This document shows, piece after piece, positions 14,619-22,701 of a stretch of DNA of 26,191 bases. Where the stretch lies: the NCBI GenBank assembly GCA_937921035.1, contig CALEUL010000040.1:1-26191 (forward strand), written 5' to 3'. Position numbers and translations under genes: made by a program. Under the pieces are notes generated by a model. That model was not told the origin of the DNA, did not search any database, and worked only from the letters and a program-made list of their open reading frames with translations. The first letter of the stretch is position 1; each line of letters begins with the position of its first letter. The DNA is from an uncultured Porphyromonadaceae bacterium (lineage in GTDB: Bacteria; Bacteroidota; Bacteroidia; Bacteroidales; Muribaculaceae).

Positions 14619-16250
14619 TTATCGGTCGATATCGGGAACAATATAGTCCATCGAACCGCCGATAGTTATTAAGTCGGCTATTTTCTGGCCACGGGTGATA
14701 TGGTCCACCACAGCAGCCTGAGGCAGGCATGGCGGAGCAATCTTCAGGCGGTAGGGCTTTGTGGAGCCGTCGCTCTCAAGGTACAGGCCGAACGCGCCGC
14801 GGCAACCTTCCGTGAGCTGGAACCAGCTGCCGGCGGGCAGCTTGATAACCTTGGGAACCTTCACGCAATATTCGCCTTCGGGAATATTATCTACAAGCTG
14901 TGCCAGAATCTTGGCGGATTCCTCTATCTCGCGCATGCGGCATTTGAAGCGCGCCATCGAGTCGCCTTCGGTAGCGACAACTTCCTCGAAATCGAGCTCG
15001 CCGTATATGCTGTAGGGGAAAAGTTTACGCATATCGCATGCCCAGCCCGACGCACGGCCCGAAGGACCTGTAACGGCGTACGAGATGGCATCCTCGCGGC
15101 TGAGAACACCTACACCTTCCATACGGTTGCGGGCGATAACGTTGCCGGTAAATACCTCGTTGTACTCTTTCAGGTTTGCGGGAAGAACGGCGAGGAGGTC
15201 TTTAACATCCTTCTGGAAATCGGGATGGAGATCCTGCATAACACCGCCGATGCACTCGTAGTTGAATGTCATGCGGGCACCGCATGTTTTTTCCATGATA
15301 TCCAGAATCTGCTCACGCACGCGCAGCGTGTAGAACAGCATCGTGGTGGCACCGAGGTCCATGCAGTAGGTACCCATGAAAAGGCAGTGCGAGGCAATGC
15401 GCGACAGCTCGTCCATCATCACCCTTATCACCTGCGCGCGGCGGCTGATTTCGATACCGGCGGCCTTCTCGTAAAGCATGCACAAAGCGTGGTGGTAGTT
15501 ATGGGCCGAGAAATAGTCCATTCGGTCCATAAAATGGAGCGTCTGCGGATATGCAAGGTTCTCGCAGAGCTTTTCTATGCCGCGGTGGATATAACCGCAG
15601 TACAGGTCGATTTTCTTTATTTCCTCGCCTTCAGTAGCGGTACGGAAACGGAGCACGCCGTGCGTTGCCGGGTGCTGCGGGCCGATATTGATAACGAAAT
15701 CGTCTTTCTCGAACACGCGCACTTCCTTTTTCTGGAGCTTGCCGTCGCTGCCGATGGTGTAGGTATCGGTGAAATCGCTCTGTCGCTCGCTTTCAGTGCT
15801 GATGGGATTGAGTTCGGGATTATCGTCGTAGTCCTTACGCAGAGGATAGCCCACCCAGTCGATATCGAGGAAAAGACGGCGCATATCGGGATTATTCACA
15901 AAAATAATTCCGAAGAAGTCGTAAACCTCACGTTCGTAGGTCGTGGCGACGGCCCATAGGTCGGCCACAGAGAAAATATAAGGTTGTTCGCGTGTACCCT
16001 CGGCAAGAACTTTCACACCCACAAGGGTGTTGTACTCGGTGGACATCAGGTAATATATGCAACCGAGGTTCTCGGTCCAGTCCATACCGACGATAGTTAC
16101 GAGGTAGTCGAATTTAAGTTCTTCGTTCTCGCGGAGCAGCTTGGCGAAATCGTGCCAGCGGGCATTGGGCACCGTAACCATCGGGCTGTTGCTCTCGGCC
16201 AGCGATGCCTCGGGGAAGAGCTTTATAATCTTATCAGTGATGTTAGCCAT
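14619..16250 (-). CDS. nuoCD: NADH-quinone oxidoreductase subunits C and D, fused
   Basis: This peripheral-arm protein of complex I, 543 residues, is a fusion of the 30-kDa (NuoC) and 49-kDa (NuoD) subunits. The NuoC part ends with its signature at about 106-140 (YEREVYDFFGIIFVNNPD then RRLFLDIDWVGYPLRKD). The NuoD part begins near 180 and carries HPATHG at 193-198 and RMDY at 243-246. The His and Tyr of these motifs match residues that contact the quinone head group in solved structures. The fusion is frequent in Bacteroidota and in enterobacteria. It starts 23 bp after nuoB, and a 49-bp gap precedes nuoH. Confidence 0.97.
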   Translation of the reverse strand: MANITDKIIKLFPEASLAESNSPMVTVPNARWHDFAKLLRENEELKFDYLVTIVGMDWTENLGCIYYLMSTEYNTLVGVKVLAEGTREQPYIFSVADLWAVATTYEREVYDFFGIIFVNNPDMRRLFLDIDWVGYPLRKDYDDNPELNPISTESERQSDFTDTYTIGSDGKLQKKEVRVFEKDDFVINIGPQHPATHGVLRFRTATEGEEIKKIDLYCGYIHRGIEKLCENLAYPQTLHFMDRMDYFSAHNYHHALCMLYEKAAGIEISRRAQVIRVMMDELSRIASHCLFMGTYCMDLGATTMLFYTLRVREQILDIMEKTCGARMTFNYECIGGVMQDLHPDFQKDVKDLLAVLPANLKEYNEVFTGNVIARNRMEGVGVLSREDAISYAVTGPSGRASGWACDMRKLFPYSIYGELDFEEVVATEGDSMARFKCRMREIEESAKILAQLVDNIPEGEYCVKVPKVIKLPAGSWFQLTEGCRGAFGLYLESDGSTKPYRLKIAPPCLPQAAVVDHITRGQKIADLITIGGSMDYIVPDIDR

Positions 16251-16273
16251 ATACAGAAGATATTTCCTGATGT

Positions 16274-16882
16274 TTAATCCTCAACGCCGGCAACAGGATG
16301 CTGGGCGAGGAACTCCTTTTGTTTTTCCTGACGGTTTACGCCTCCGAAGAAACGTTCCACCTTCATCTTGCGCGAAAGCTGCATGATACCATAAATCATG
16401 GCCTCCGGACGCGGAGGACAGCCGGGAACGAACACATCCACAGGCACGATATCGCCTATGCCTTTGGCCACATGGTAGCTCTTGCGGAAGGGACCGCCCG
16501 AAATGGCGCAGCCGCCGCACGCAATAACGTACTTGGGCTCGGCGAGCTGGTCGTACAGACGGCGGAACACGGGCACCATGCGGTTAACGATCGTACCGGC
16601 TACCATCATAAAGTCGGCCTGGCGGGGGCTCGAACGGGCAACCTCCCATCCGAAGCGGGCCATGTCGAAGCGGGCGGCGCCCAAGGATACGAACTCAATG
16701 CCGCAGCAGCTGGTAGCGAAGGTAAGTGGCCACACCGAATTGGAACGGCCCCAGTTGATAAGTTTGTCGAGCTGGCCCACAATCACGTTGGTGCCGTTGG
16801 CGTTCAGCTCCTTTACGAGGCTCTCGATGTATTCGTTATCTTTCCATGCGTCGTAGGGCATGCTTTTGGTGGTTACTTCCAT
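16274..16882 (-). CDS. nuoB: NADH-quinone oxidoreductase subunit B (N2 cluster)
   Basis: This subunit holds the terminal iron-sulfur cluster N2, which donates electrons to quinone. It has 202 residues. The four ligands are visible: the adjacent pair Cys59-Cys60 (TSCCGIEF), Cys125 (GGCAISGG) and Cys155 (VPGCPPRPE). The quinone-pocket segment ARFDMARFGWEVARSSPRQAD is intact. The ATG at 16882 overlaps the end of nuoA by 10 bp; an alternative ATG at 16861 would remove seven residues and the overlap. An extra cysteine at 122 lies next to the third ligand. Confidence 0.97.
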   Translation of the reverse strand: MEVTTKSMPYDAWKDNEYIESLVKELNANGTNVIVGQLDKLINWGRSNSVWPLTFATSCCGIEFVSLGAARFDMARFGWEVARSSPRQADFMMVAGTIVNRMVPVFRRLYDQLAEPKYVIACGGCAISGGPFRKSYHVAKGIGDIVPVDVFVPGCPPRPEAMIYGIMQLSRKMKVERFFGGVNRQEKQKEFLAQHPVAGVED

Positions 16883-17283
16883 TCAAGTGCTCCTTTCCGC
16901 CAGGCATAAACAAGACCCAGCACAAGAACGCCGAAGAATACGGCGATACTGATTAAACCATCTACGCCAAGCTCACGCATGCGCACTGCCCAGGGGAACA
17001 GGAACACGGTCTCGACGTCAAACATAAGGAATAGAATGGCAAAAAGGTAATAGCCGACCTTGAACTGCGACATACTTTCGCCGCGTGTGGGAATACCGCA
17101 CTCGTATGCCTCACCTTTCTGTGGGTTGAACGAGCGGGGCGAAATCATCTTTGCAATCCAAAGGGCCAAAAATACCAGCGCAACGCCGGTAATCAGCGCC
17201 GTAATGGCGAGCGTGCCGTTGTTCTCTATTCCGAATATGGCTGATGTTATCATATTTTGGATATTAATAATTCTACTGTACAT
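16873..17283 (-). CDS. nuoA: NADH-quinone oxidoreductase subunit A
   Basis: This small membrane subunit of complex I, 136 residues with three predicted helices, is the first gene of the respiratory unit. The loop between helices 1 and 2 has the conserved PQKGEAYECGIPTRGE, whose cysteine lies in the flexible loop near the quinone chamber. FLMFDVETVFLFPWA is the family signature. I take the ATG at 17283; a second ATG at 17253 would shorten the protein by ten residues and is also plausible. The upstream 180 bp hold the only good promoter element for the unit. The gene overlaps nuoB by 10 bp. Confidence 0.96.
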   Translation of the reverse strand: MYSRIINIQNMITSAIFGIENNGTLAITALITGVALVFLALWIAKMISPRSFNPQKGEAYECGIPTRGESMSQFKVGYYLFAILFLMFDVETVFLFPWAVRMRELGVDGLISIAVFFGVLVLGLVYAWRKGALEWK

Positions 17284-17291
17284 TATGGGGC

Positions 17292-17387
17292 AGCGGCGGA
17301 AATTTACACCGGCTATGAGGAGAATATTACTGATACTTAGAACCTTAGGTACATAGCAAAGACCTAAGGCACGGGCACACTGCCGCT
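17292..17387 (-). promoter_or_regulatory. Structured 5' leader of the nuo-atp unit
   Basis: Downstream of the -7 element the leader contains CCTTAGGT (17369-17362 on the minus strand) and ACCTAAGG (17350-17343), a perfect 8-bp inverted repeat with an 11-nt loop. Six outer base pairs (AGCGGC at 17387-17382 with GCCGCT at 17297-17292) could close a larger hairpin that ends 9 nt before the nuoA ATG. It may be an mRNA structure affecting initiation or a dyad bound by a regulator. I recognise no known riboswitch. Confidence 0.5.
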
Positions 17388-17395
17388 ATTGTCTG

Positions 17396-17431
17396 CAAAG
17401 TTAGGATTTTTTTTGTTATAAATCGTTATAA
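17396..17431 (-). promoter_or_regulatory. Promoter of the nuo-atp unit, with direct repeats
   Basis: The minus strand has TAACTTTG (17403-17396), a full match to the Bacteroidota -7 consensus TAnnTTTG; the transcript would start near 17389, about 106 nt before nuoA. No TTTG is found at the usual -33 distance. Instead there are two identical heptamers (plus-strand GTTATAA at 17415-17421 and 17425-17431) spaced exactly 10 bp apart, one helical turn, at roughly -26 to -42. They could be an activator or repressor site that replaces the missing -33 element. Confidence 0.6.
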
Positions 17432-17463
17432 GGAAGGCAAAATTTTCCCCGGCCCCCTATTTT

Positions 17464-18957
17464 TTACCCGATTTTTTTCGTTTCCTTTCGCACTCGATAG
17501 GCCCTCCCCCAAACCTCTGGCCTGTTGGCAAGGATTACAGCGGCAATGGAGGTGGCGGTGAGGAAAAGACCCGACGCACTGATTAGACCGGCGTAACCGC
17601 CCAGGCCTACAAGCACGTTCAGGCCCAGAAGCGACAGAACATATACCGAGTAGCGCAGACGCCGCACAAAAAGATACAGCAGCAAAAATACAAGCGTATG
17701 TAATATCAGTCCCAAGTAGCCGATTGTAAGGTATATCTGTGCCGGCACTACCTCTATGCCCGTGGCTATCTCCTGGTTCTCCGACAGGTCGGGATAGTAT
17801 TCGTTTATAATCGTATAGCGCATCAGCTTGGTTTTCTCGCGGTGCAGAAAGCCAAGGCCATACGCCTGACGGTGCTCACGCGCCAGCAATTCGAATTTCG
17901 GCAGTATCTGCGCCATACGGCCCGACGCAAACTGGGCAAGATCCTCGTCATCGACAGCCTCGGTGAGCATCCTTATCTGCTCTACCGACGACTTTATTCG
18001 CAGAGCCGACTTATTCTCGAACCTGTTTTCCTTGGTTACCGGCAGCACACAATCAAGAAAATAGAGCGCGAAGGCCGCACCGACTACAACAAGCGCATAC
18101 TTGAATATTTTCGACGGTTTGACTACCAGGAAGAAGTACACAACCACATAGCCGATTATTACCGTGAATGTGAATGTGGACATAAGGCCGAGCAGCAGCA
18201 CCGCCCATTGCCACAGACGTATTTTGTACATACGCGCAATAGGATAGATGGCCAGCATGAGCATATACATGCCCGGTGGATATTTTCGGAAGGGCTGCAT
18301 GGACAGCGGCCGCCAGTAAAGGTCGTAGAAACGCGACACCGCTCCGCCCGAAATACTCGTGTTGGGCACAAACAGATTTCCGCATATCACGAAGGAATCC
18401 AGAATATAGAAAGCACCCACAAGCACGGCATAGATTATTGCCTTGCGGAAAAATATGTGTATATCGAAGTCGGCGCCGCTGAATATGGCTATGGGGATGA
18501 TAATGTACAGAATCGACATGTACATTCGCATAATCAGGAACTGGATGGACATGCTCTCCAGCGACAGTGATGCGAACACGAACAGGCCGGCGATGTACAC
18601 CAGCAGCAAAAGCAGAATTTTGTTGAGCAGCGGAGGCCGGCGGTATAACAGCCACAGCAGCACACTGCCGAACAAGGCGATATCAGACAGGAAAATACCC
18701 GTCTGCCCCTTGTCCACAAAACCGAAGTTGCCCCAAAGCAGCAGGAGCATAAAAGAGAAGTCGTAGCGGTCGTGCCTCCATCTGTTCACCAGTATCAGTG
18801 CTATCAGAATGAAGGCAGGATAGAACGACAGGCCGAACAGAGAAAGGCTCAGCAGGAAATACAGCGGCATGCGCCAGTCGTTCCACGTCGTGGTGAACGG
18901 TTCCTTGGCAATGGCGCTCCAGCGGCCTGCCGCGTGTGTTGTCAGTGCTTCAGCCAC
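17464..18957 (-). CDS. Wzy-like O-antigen/exopolysaccharide polymerase or ligase
   Basis: This integral membrane protein has 497 residues and about 11-13 predicted helices, with one large hydrophilic loop at roughly 310-400. That is the layout of the O-antigen polymerase/ligase superfamily, which joins lipid-linked glycan repeats or transfers them to an acceptor at the periplasmic face. Sequence identity in this family is too low for a more exact call by eye. The context (directly after Wza and Wzc homologues) favours a polymerase for a capsule or exopolysaccharide. The start is a GTG at 18957, supported by TAAGGAGG overlapping the wzc stop with a 4-nt spacer; such a strong Shine-Dalgarno is uncommon in this phylum. 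No glycosyltransferase genes follow. Confidence 0.7.
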   Translation of the reverse strand: MAEALTTHAAGRWSAIAKEPFTTTWNDWRMPLYFLLSLSLFGLSFYPAFILIALILVNRWRHDRYDFSFMLLLLWGNFGFVDKGQTGIFLSDIALFGSVLLWLLYRRPPLLNKILLLLLVYIAGLFVFASLSLESMSIQFLIMRMYMSILYIIIPIAIFSGADFDIHIFFRKAIIYAVLVGAFYILDSFVICGNLFVPNTSISGGAVSRFYDLYWRPLSMQPFRKYPPGMYMLMLAIYPIARMYKIRLWQWAVLLLGLMSTFTFTVIIGYVVVYFFLVVKPSKIFKYALVVVGAAFALYFLDCVLPVTKENRFENKSALRIKSSVEQIRMLTEAVDDEDLAQFASGRMAQILPKFELLAREHRQAYGLGFLHREKTKLMRYTIINEYYPDLSENQEIATGIEVVPAQIYLTIGYLGLILHTLVFLLLYLFVRRLRYSVYVLSLLGLNVLVGLGGYAGLISASGLFLTATSIAAVILANRPEVWGRAYRVRKETKKIG

Positions 18958-18966
18958 TTGGCCTCC

Positions 18967-21267
18967 TTATTCCTCGGATGTTTTCTTATGCGCGTAGCCG
19001 TAGCTCTTCTTGGCGGCGGTACCGTTGATTACGAGCGACAGTTTCTTGAGGCGTTTCTGCTCGAAGATATCGTTGACGGCATCGAGGTCGCGTACCGACG
19101 TATAGTTGGCGCGGCATACATAGATGGCGGCGTCGGCCACACGGTCCAGCGTGAACGTATCGCTCACAAGGCCGATAGGAGCTGTATCCACAATCACATA
19201 GTCGTACATCGATCGAAGTTCGGCAAACATGTTGTCCACCTTGTTCGAGATAAGCAGTTCGCCGGGGTTGGGTGGTACGGGACCGGCGCAGATAACATCC
19301 AGCCCCTTTACGCCGGGCGCGGGATTGATAATCTGCTGCAGCGACACATCGGACGATGACAGGTACTGCGACAGGCCGCGGCCGGGCGACATGTTCAGAT
19401 ACTCGGCCAGACGCGGATTGCGCAGGTCCATACCCACAACTATCACTTTCTTGCCCATCAGAACAAGCGAGGCGGCAAGATTTATGGAAATGAACGATTT
19501 GCCTTCGCCCGACGAGCTTGATGTTACCAGCACTACCTTGTCCGTGGCGTCGTTGAGCACAAACAGAAGATTCACGCGCATAAGGCGGAAAAGCTCGGTG
19601 GCCGGCGACGTATCCGTGGGCGACACAACCACACTGCGTCCTGTGGTATCGGTGCACATCTCGCCAAGAATCGGCACCTCGGTGATGCGTTCCACATCCT
19701 GGCGCGTTTCAAAGCGGTTGCATATAAGACGACGCACATAGAGGAACATCGGCGGAATGACAAAGCCGAACAGGATACCAAGAATAAGAATCATCTTCTT
19801 ACCCATGCCCAGAGGCTCGCTCATGGTGTATGCCTCGTCGATTATCTGTGCCTTGGGCTGTGTGTTGGCCTCCATCAGCTGATTTTCCTCGCGGCGCTGC
19901 AACAGGAACAGGTACAGACTGCTCTTAACCTGGTTCTGACGGAAAAGATCCTTGAATTCGCGCTCGCTGGTGGTCATGTTGGACAGCTGGCCGGCTGTGC
20001 CGTCGAGCTCGCGCTGCAGATCGCGCACTACGGCGGTCTGCGACTTTGTCAGACGGTTGAGCGACGTGTTGATATTGGATCGCAAAGCATCCAGGCGCTG
20101 GTCCATAAGCTTGACGTTAACATTATCGGGATGCGCGCTGTTGAGGAGCTGCTGGCGACTGATGATGGTATGGTTGTACTCGGAGAACATCTCGGCGAAG
20201 TTCTGCGAATCCATCATAAGGGGAACAAGATCGTATTCGTTTGCCGGATCATTGATAAAATCGGACATCAGCTTGTAAACCTCAAGCTGCGTGCGCGCCT
20301 CAATCATCTTGGCCTCAACCTCGGCCTTCTTTTCCGTCTGGTAGCGGATTTCTGTGGTGGGGTCTATGATACCTTTCTGGTGCTTGAGCGACTCTATATC
20401 GTTGTCAGACTGCGCAAGCTCGTCGGAGAGAAGCACCAGACGGTCCTCGATAAACTTACCGGTGCGCTCCGATTCGCGGCGTTTCTCCATAATACCGCGC
20501 TGGTTGTATTTCACAAGAATCTCGTTGAGCACATCCTTGCCGTATGCGGGCGCGGCCGTCTCCATGCTCAGAGTAATCACATTGCTTCGCTTCGAAGCTA
20601 TCTCGGCGCCTACTTCATCGTCGAGAACCTCGGCGGCGGCATCGTAGCCCGTAAGCGTGATTCTGGTATCCAGTTTTTCGCCGGGTACAAAATATTCCGT
20701 ACTGGCCACAGTAAAATCGCCCCAGGGAAGCTTGACTGTATACGGCAGCTTTACGTCCTCGACATTGGCGACGGTCTTTTTCAGAGCCTTCACCTTGATG
20801 TCGGCCTGTCCGTTTTTATCCACATTCACTCTGAATTCCATTCCCACACCCAGCGTATCCAGCACACCGGCGCCCGTCTGTACTTCCACGGGATAGTGAG
20901 GATAGGCGAATTCCGTATTCATGAAGCCGCGGCGAACATAGTGGCGCTGATTCAGCCCGAGATCGCGTGCGACATCGCGGTACAGCGAGTGCGACGAAAC
21001 CAGAAAGATTTCATCCTCCACATATGCGTCCGATCCGAACAGCGAGCTAAGTCCGCCGCTCATTGCGTTGGGAAGCTGGGAACTGCTGTTGTCGGTAGAA
21101 ATAAGTATATTGGCGTTTACGGCATAGACGGGCTTCTTCACCTTAGTAACGAAGAACGCCAGACCGCCGCACACAAGCACCGAAATAACAAAGAGATACC
21201 ATTTGGACAGATACTGTTTCAGCAGTGCCGTTATATCGATAAAATCATTCGAACTTTTCCTTGCCAT
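18967..21267 (-). CDS. Wzc-like chain-length determinant / tyrosine kinase
   Basis: This is an inner-membrane co-polymerase of 766 residues that controls polysaccharide chain length and export. An N-terminal Wzz domain begins with a membrane helix at about 22-42; a long coiled-coil periplasmic part (about 260-480) follows, then a second helix near 490-515. The C-terminal BY-kinase domain shows Walker A GEGKS (587-591), Walker A' with MDLRNPR (from 613) and Walker B VIVDTAPIG (D694). The usual tyrosine-rich tail is reduced to Tyr756 and Tyr758 in KKSYGYAHKK. It starts 8 bp after the wza homologue and ends 9 bp before the polymerase gene, so the three are one operon. Confidence 0.92.
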   Translation of the reverse strand: MARKSSNDFIDITALLKQYLSKWYLFVISVLVCGGLAFFVTKVKKPVYAVNANILISTDNSSSQLPNAMSGGLSSLFGSDAYVEDEIFLVSSHSLYRDVARDLGLNQRHYVRRGFMNTEFAYPHYPVEVQTGAGVLDTLGVGMEFRVNVDKNGQADIKVKALKKTVANVEDVKLPYTVKLPWGDFTVASTEYFVPGEKLDTRITLTGYDAAAEVLDDEVGAEIASKRSNVITLSMETAAPAYGKDVLNEILVKYNQRGIMEKRRESERTGKFIEDRLVLLSDELAQSDNDIESLKHQKGIIDPTTEIRYQTEKKAEVEAKMIEARTQLEVYKLMSDFINDPANEYDLVPLMMDSQNFAEMFSEYNHTIISRQQLLNSAHPDNVNVKLMDQRLDALRSNINTSLNRLTKSQTAVVRDLQRELDGTAGQLSNMTTSEREFKDLFRQNQVKSSLYLFLLQRREENQLMEANTQPKAQIIDEAYTMSEPLGMGKKMILILGILFGFVIPPMFLYVRRLICNRFETRQDVERITEVPILGEMCTDTTGRSVVVSPTDTSPATELFRLMRVNLLFVLNDATDKVVLVTSSSSGEGKSFISINLAASLVLMGKKVIVVGMDLRNPRLAEYLNMSPGRGLSQYLSSSDVSLQQIINPAPGVKGLDVICAGPVPPNPGELLISNKVDNMFAELRSMYDYVIVDTAPIGLVSDTFTLDRVADAAIYVCRANYTSVRDLDAVNDIFEQKRLKKLSLVINGTAAKKSYGYAHKKTSEE

Positions 21268-21275
21268 ATCGGTAA

Positions 21276-22076
21276 TTATTTAACGGTGAGTGCAATCACG
21301 AGTGATGCGATAACAGATGCGGCACTCACGATAGTCGAGGTAACCGACAGTTTGTAAGCGTTGTTCTGGTTATATTTGGAATTATCCTGACGAATGGAGT
21401 TTGGCGAAACATACACATAGTCGTTGGGCCGCAGATAGTAGTACGGCGACGACAGTGTCTCCGAGCTGTTGAGGTCCAGGCGCTGGAATGTGCGTTTGCC
21501 GTTTTCCTCGCGTATAACAAGCACATTGGAGCGCTCGCCAAACTCGGTGAGGTCGCCGGCAGCGGCAAGAGCCTCGAGTACGGTCATGCGGTTGCCTGTA
21601 GCCTGTACGGGCTGCGGAGTGGTTACCTCGCCCGCTACCACTACTGTGAAATCGCGCATGGCAACAGTTACAATAGGATCGGCCACATCCTTGGATATCT
21701 TGTCGGTAAGCAGTTTCTGAAGTTCCTCAACGGTCAGGCCCGCTACATGAATCTTGCCGAGTACAGGAAAAATGATATCGCCCGCAGTATCCACGCGGTA
21801 ACCCATTATAGACGGATTGGAACTTACGCCGGAGAGCGACGGTGTGGCTATATTGCTGAAGGGCATGTTGTACTGCGCGGTGGCGCGGGCATCGGTAGAC
21901 TGCACCGTTATCACAAGTTCATCGTCGGGCTCTATCGTACTGAGATAAGGCATCGCGGGCAGGTCGCCCGAGGTTGACGTTAGGTCGGAGAAATACGGAA
22001 GGGCTGATTTCGGCGACGAGCAGGAAGCCAGTAAAAGACTCAAGGCGACTGCGGATAGTATATTTTTTAAGTTCAT
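21276..22076 (-). CDS. Wza-like polysaccharide export lipoprotein
   Basis: This outer-membrane polysaccharide export protein has 266 residues from the ATG at 22076. The N-terminus is a lipoprotein signal ending in LLASC, with the lipidated cysteine at 19. An export domain follows (DDELVITVQSTDARATAQ; GDIIFPVLGKIHVAGLTVEEL) with a SLBB-type domain near 150-235 (VVVAGEVTTPQPVQATGNRM). The C-terminal 22 or so residues are hydrophobic and may cross the outer membrane as a helix, as in Wza. A longer frame from 22175 would overlap the previous gene and hide the signal peptide, so it is rejected. It is the first gene of the export operon. Confidence 0.9.
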   Translation of the reverse strand: MNLKNILSAVALSLLLASCSSPKSALPYFSDLTSTSGDLPAMPYLSTIEPDDELVITVQSTDARATAQYNMPFSNIATPSLSGVSSNPSIMGYRVDTAGDIIFPVLGKIHVAGLTVEELQKLLTDKISKDVADPIVTVAMRDFTVVVAGEVTTPQPVQATGNRMTVLEALAAAGDLTEFGERSNVLVIREENGKRTFQRLDLNSSETLSSPYYYLRPNDYVYVSPNSIRQDNSKYNQNNAYKLSVTSTIVSAASVIASLVIALTVK

Positions 22077-22101
22077 TCCGTCAGAATAAAGATTGGTGTT
22101 A

Positions 22102-22109
22102 GAAAGATA
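22102..22109 (-). promoter_or_regulatory. Possible promoter of the polysaccharide export operon
   Basis: TATCTTTC on the minus strand matches seven of the eight positions of TAnnTTTG, about 25 nt before the wza ATG. No TTTG occurs 17-23 nt further upstream, although the 82-bp gap as a whole is A/T-rich. This is the best candidate in the gap, but weak. Confidence 0.35.
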
Positions 22110-22158
22110 ACGGCGTCTTTTAAGAAATATTATAATTTTACATTCAAAAATAGCTGTT

Positions 22159-22701
22159 TTAACCGAACATGGCATGAAGCCGCCGGAAACGGTTCAGCAC
22201 TTCCGGCCCGAACTTCGCCATAGACGCCTCCACTCGCTCCAGACTCTTGCGTTTGCCGTCGCCCCCCTTGGAATAGAAGCAGTCGGCATAGCATATCAGT
22301 TTCTCGAGGGTTGTTTCGGGCATATAGCACCTTCCCGGAGGGAACGGAAGCCCGGAGGCAGCGATTTCGTCGGCCGTAAGGCCCGCGCCGGTATGCCGTT
22401 CGGCCACGCGGGCATACTTCTCGTCCGCTCCGGAGGCACGAAGCATGTCGGCGCCAACAGCACCGTGTGTCAGATAGGGCTGGGTGCCGTAACAGTCTAT
22501 TCCCGGAGCATCGGTGGCGATAATTCCTATATCGTGCAGCATGGCGGCTGTCTCTATTTCATCCGCAGGGATATCCAGCCTGTGGCGGCGTGCGATATCG
22601 ATGGCGGCGGTTGCTACCGAGCGGCTGTGCGAAAGCAAAATCCCGCGGACTTGACGCCCGGCGGGATATATGCTGTCGATAATTTCTTGCCAGGACGTCA
22701 T
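22159..22701 (-). CDS. HD-domain phosphohydrolase, small, uncharacterised
   Basis: This is a single-domain soluble protein of 180 residues with an HD superfamily metal site: His25, the His56-Asp57 pair (MLHDIG), His79, His103 (ERHTGAG) and Asp140 (CYADCFYSK). Such proteins hydrolyse phosphoester bonds in nucleotides or related metabolites; the substrate cannot be deduced. The ATG overlaps the ilvE stop as ATGA, so translation is likely coupled to the aminotransferase. No sensor or output domain is attached. A link to amino-acid metabolism is only a guess from the coupling. Confidence 0.85.
   Translation of the reverse strand: MTSWQEIIDSIYPAGRQVRGILLSHSRSVATAAIDIARRHRLDIPADEIETAAMLHDIGIIATDAPGIDCYGTQPYLTHGAVGADMLRASGADEKYARVAERHTGAGLTADEIAASGLPFPPGRCYMPETTLEKLICYADCFYSKGGDGKRKSLERVEASMAKFGPEVLNRFRRLHAMFG

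Noticed and set aside
14700..15959. A 419-codon open frame on the plus strand opposite nuoCD
   Set aside because: It is antisense to a fully supported gene with no promoter or motif of its own.
20131..21357. A 408-codon open frame on the plus strand opposite the wzc homologue
   Set aside because: It is an antisense shadow of a clear BY-kinase gene.
22110..22158. Terminator after the HD gene (imperfect AAAACAGC/TATTTT dyad)
   Set aside because: The stem is A/T-rich, contains a mismatch and has no T-tract of note, so it would not be a stable terminator.
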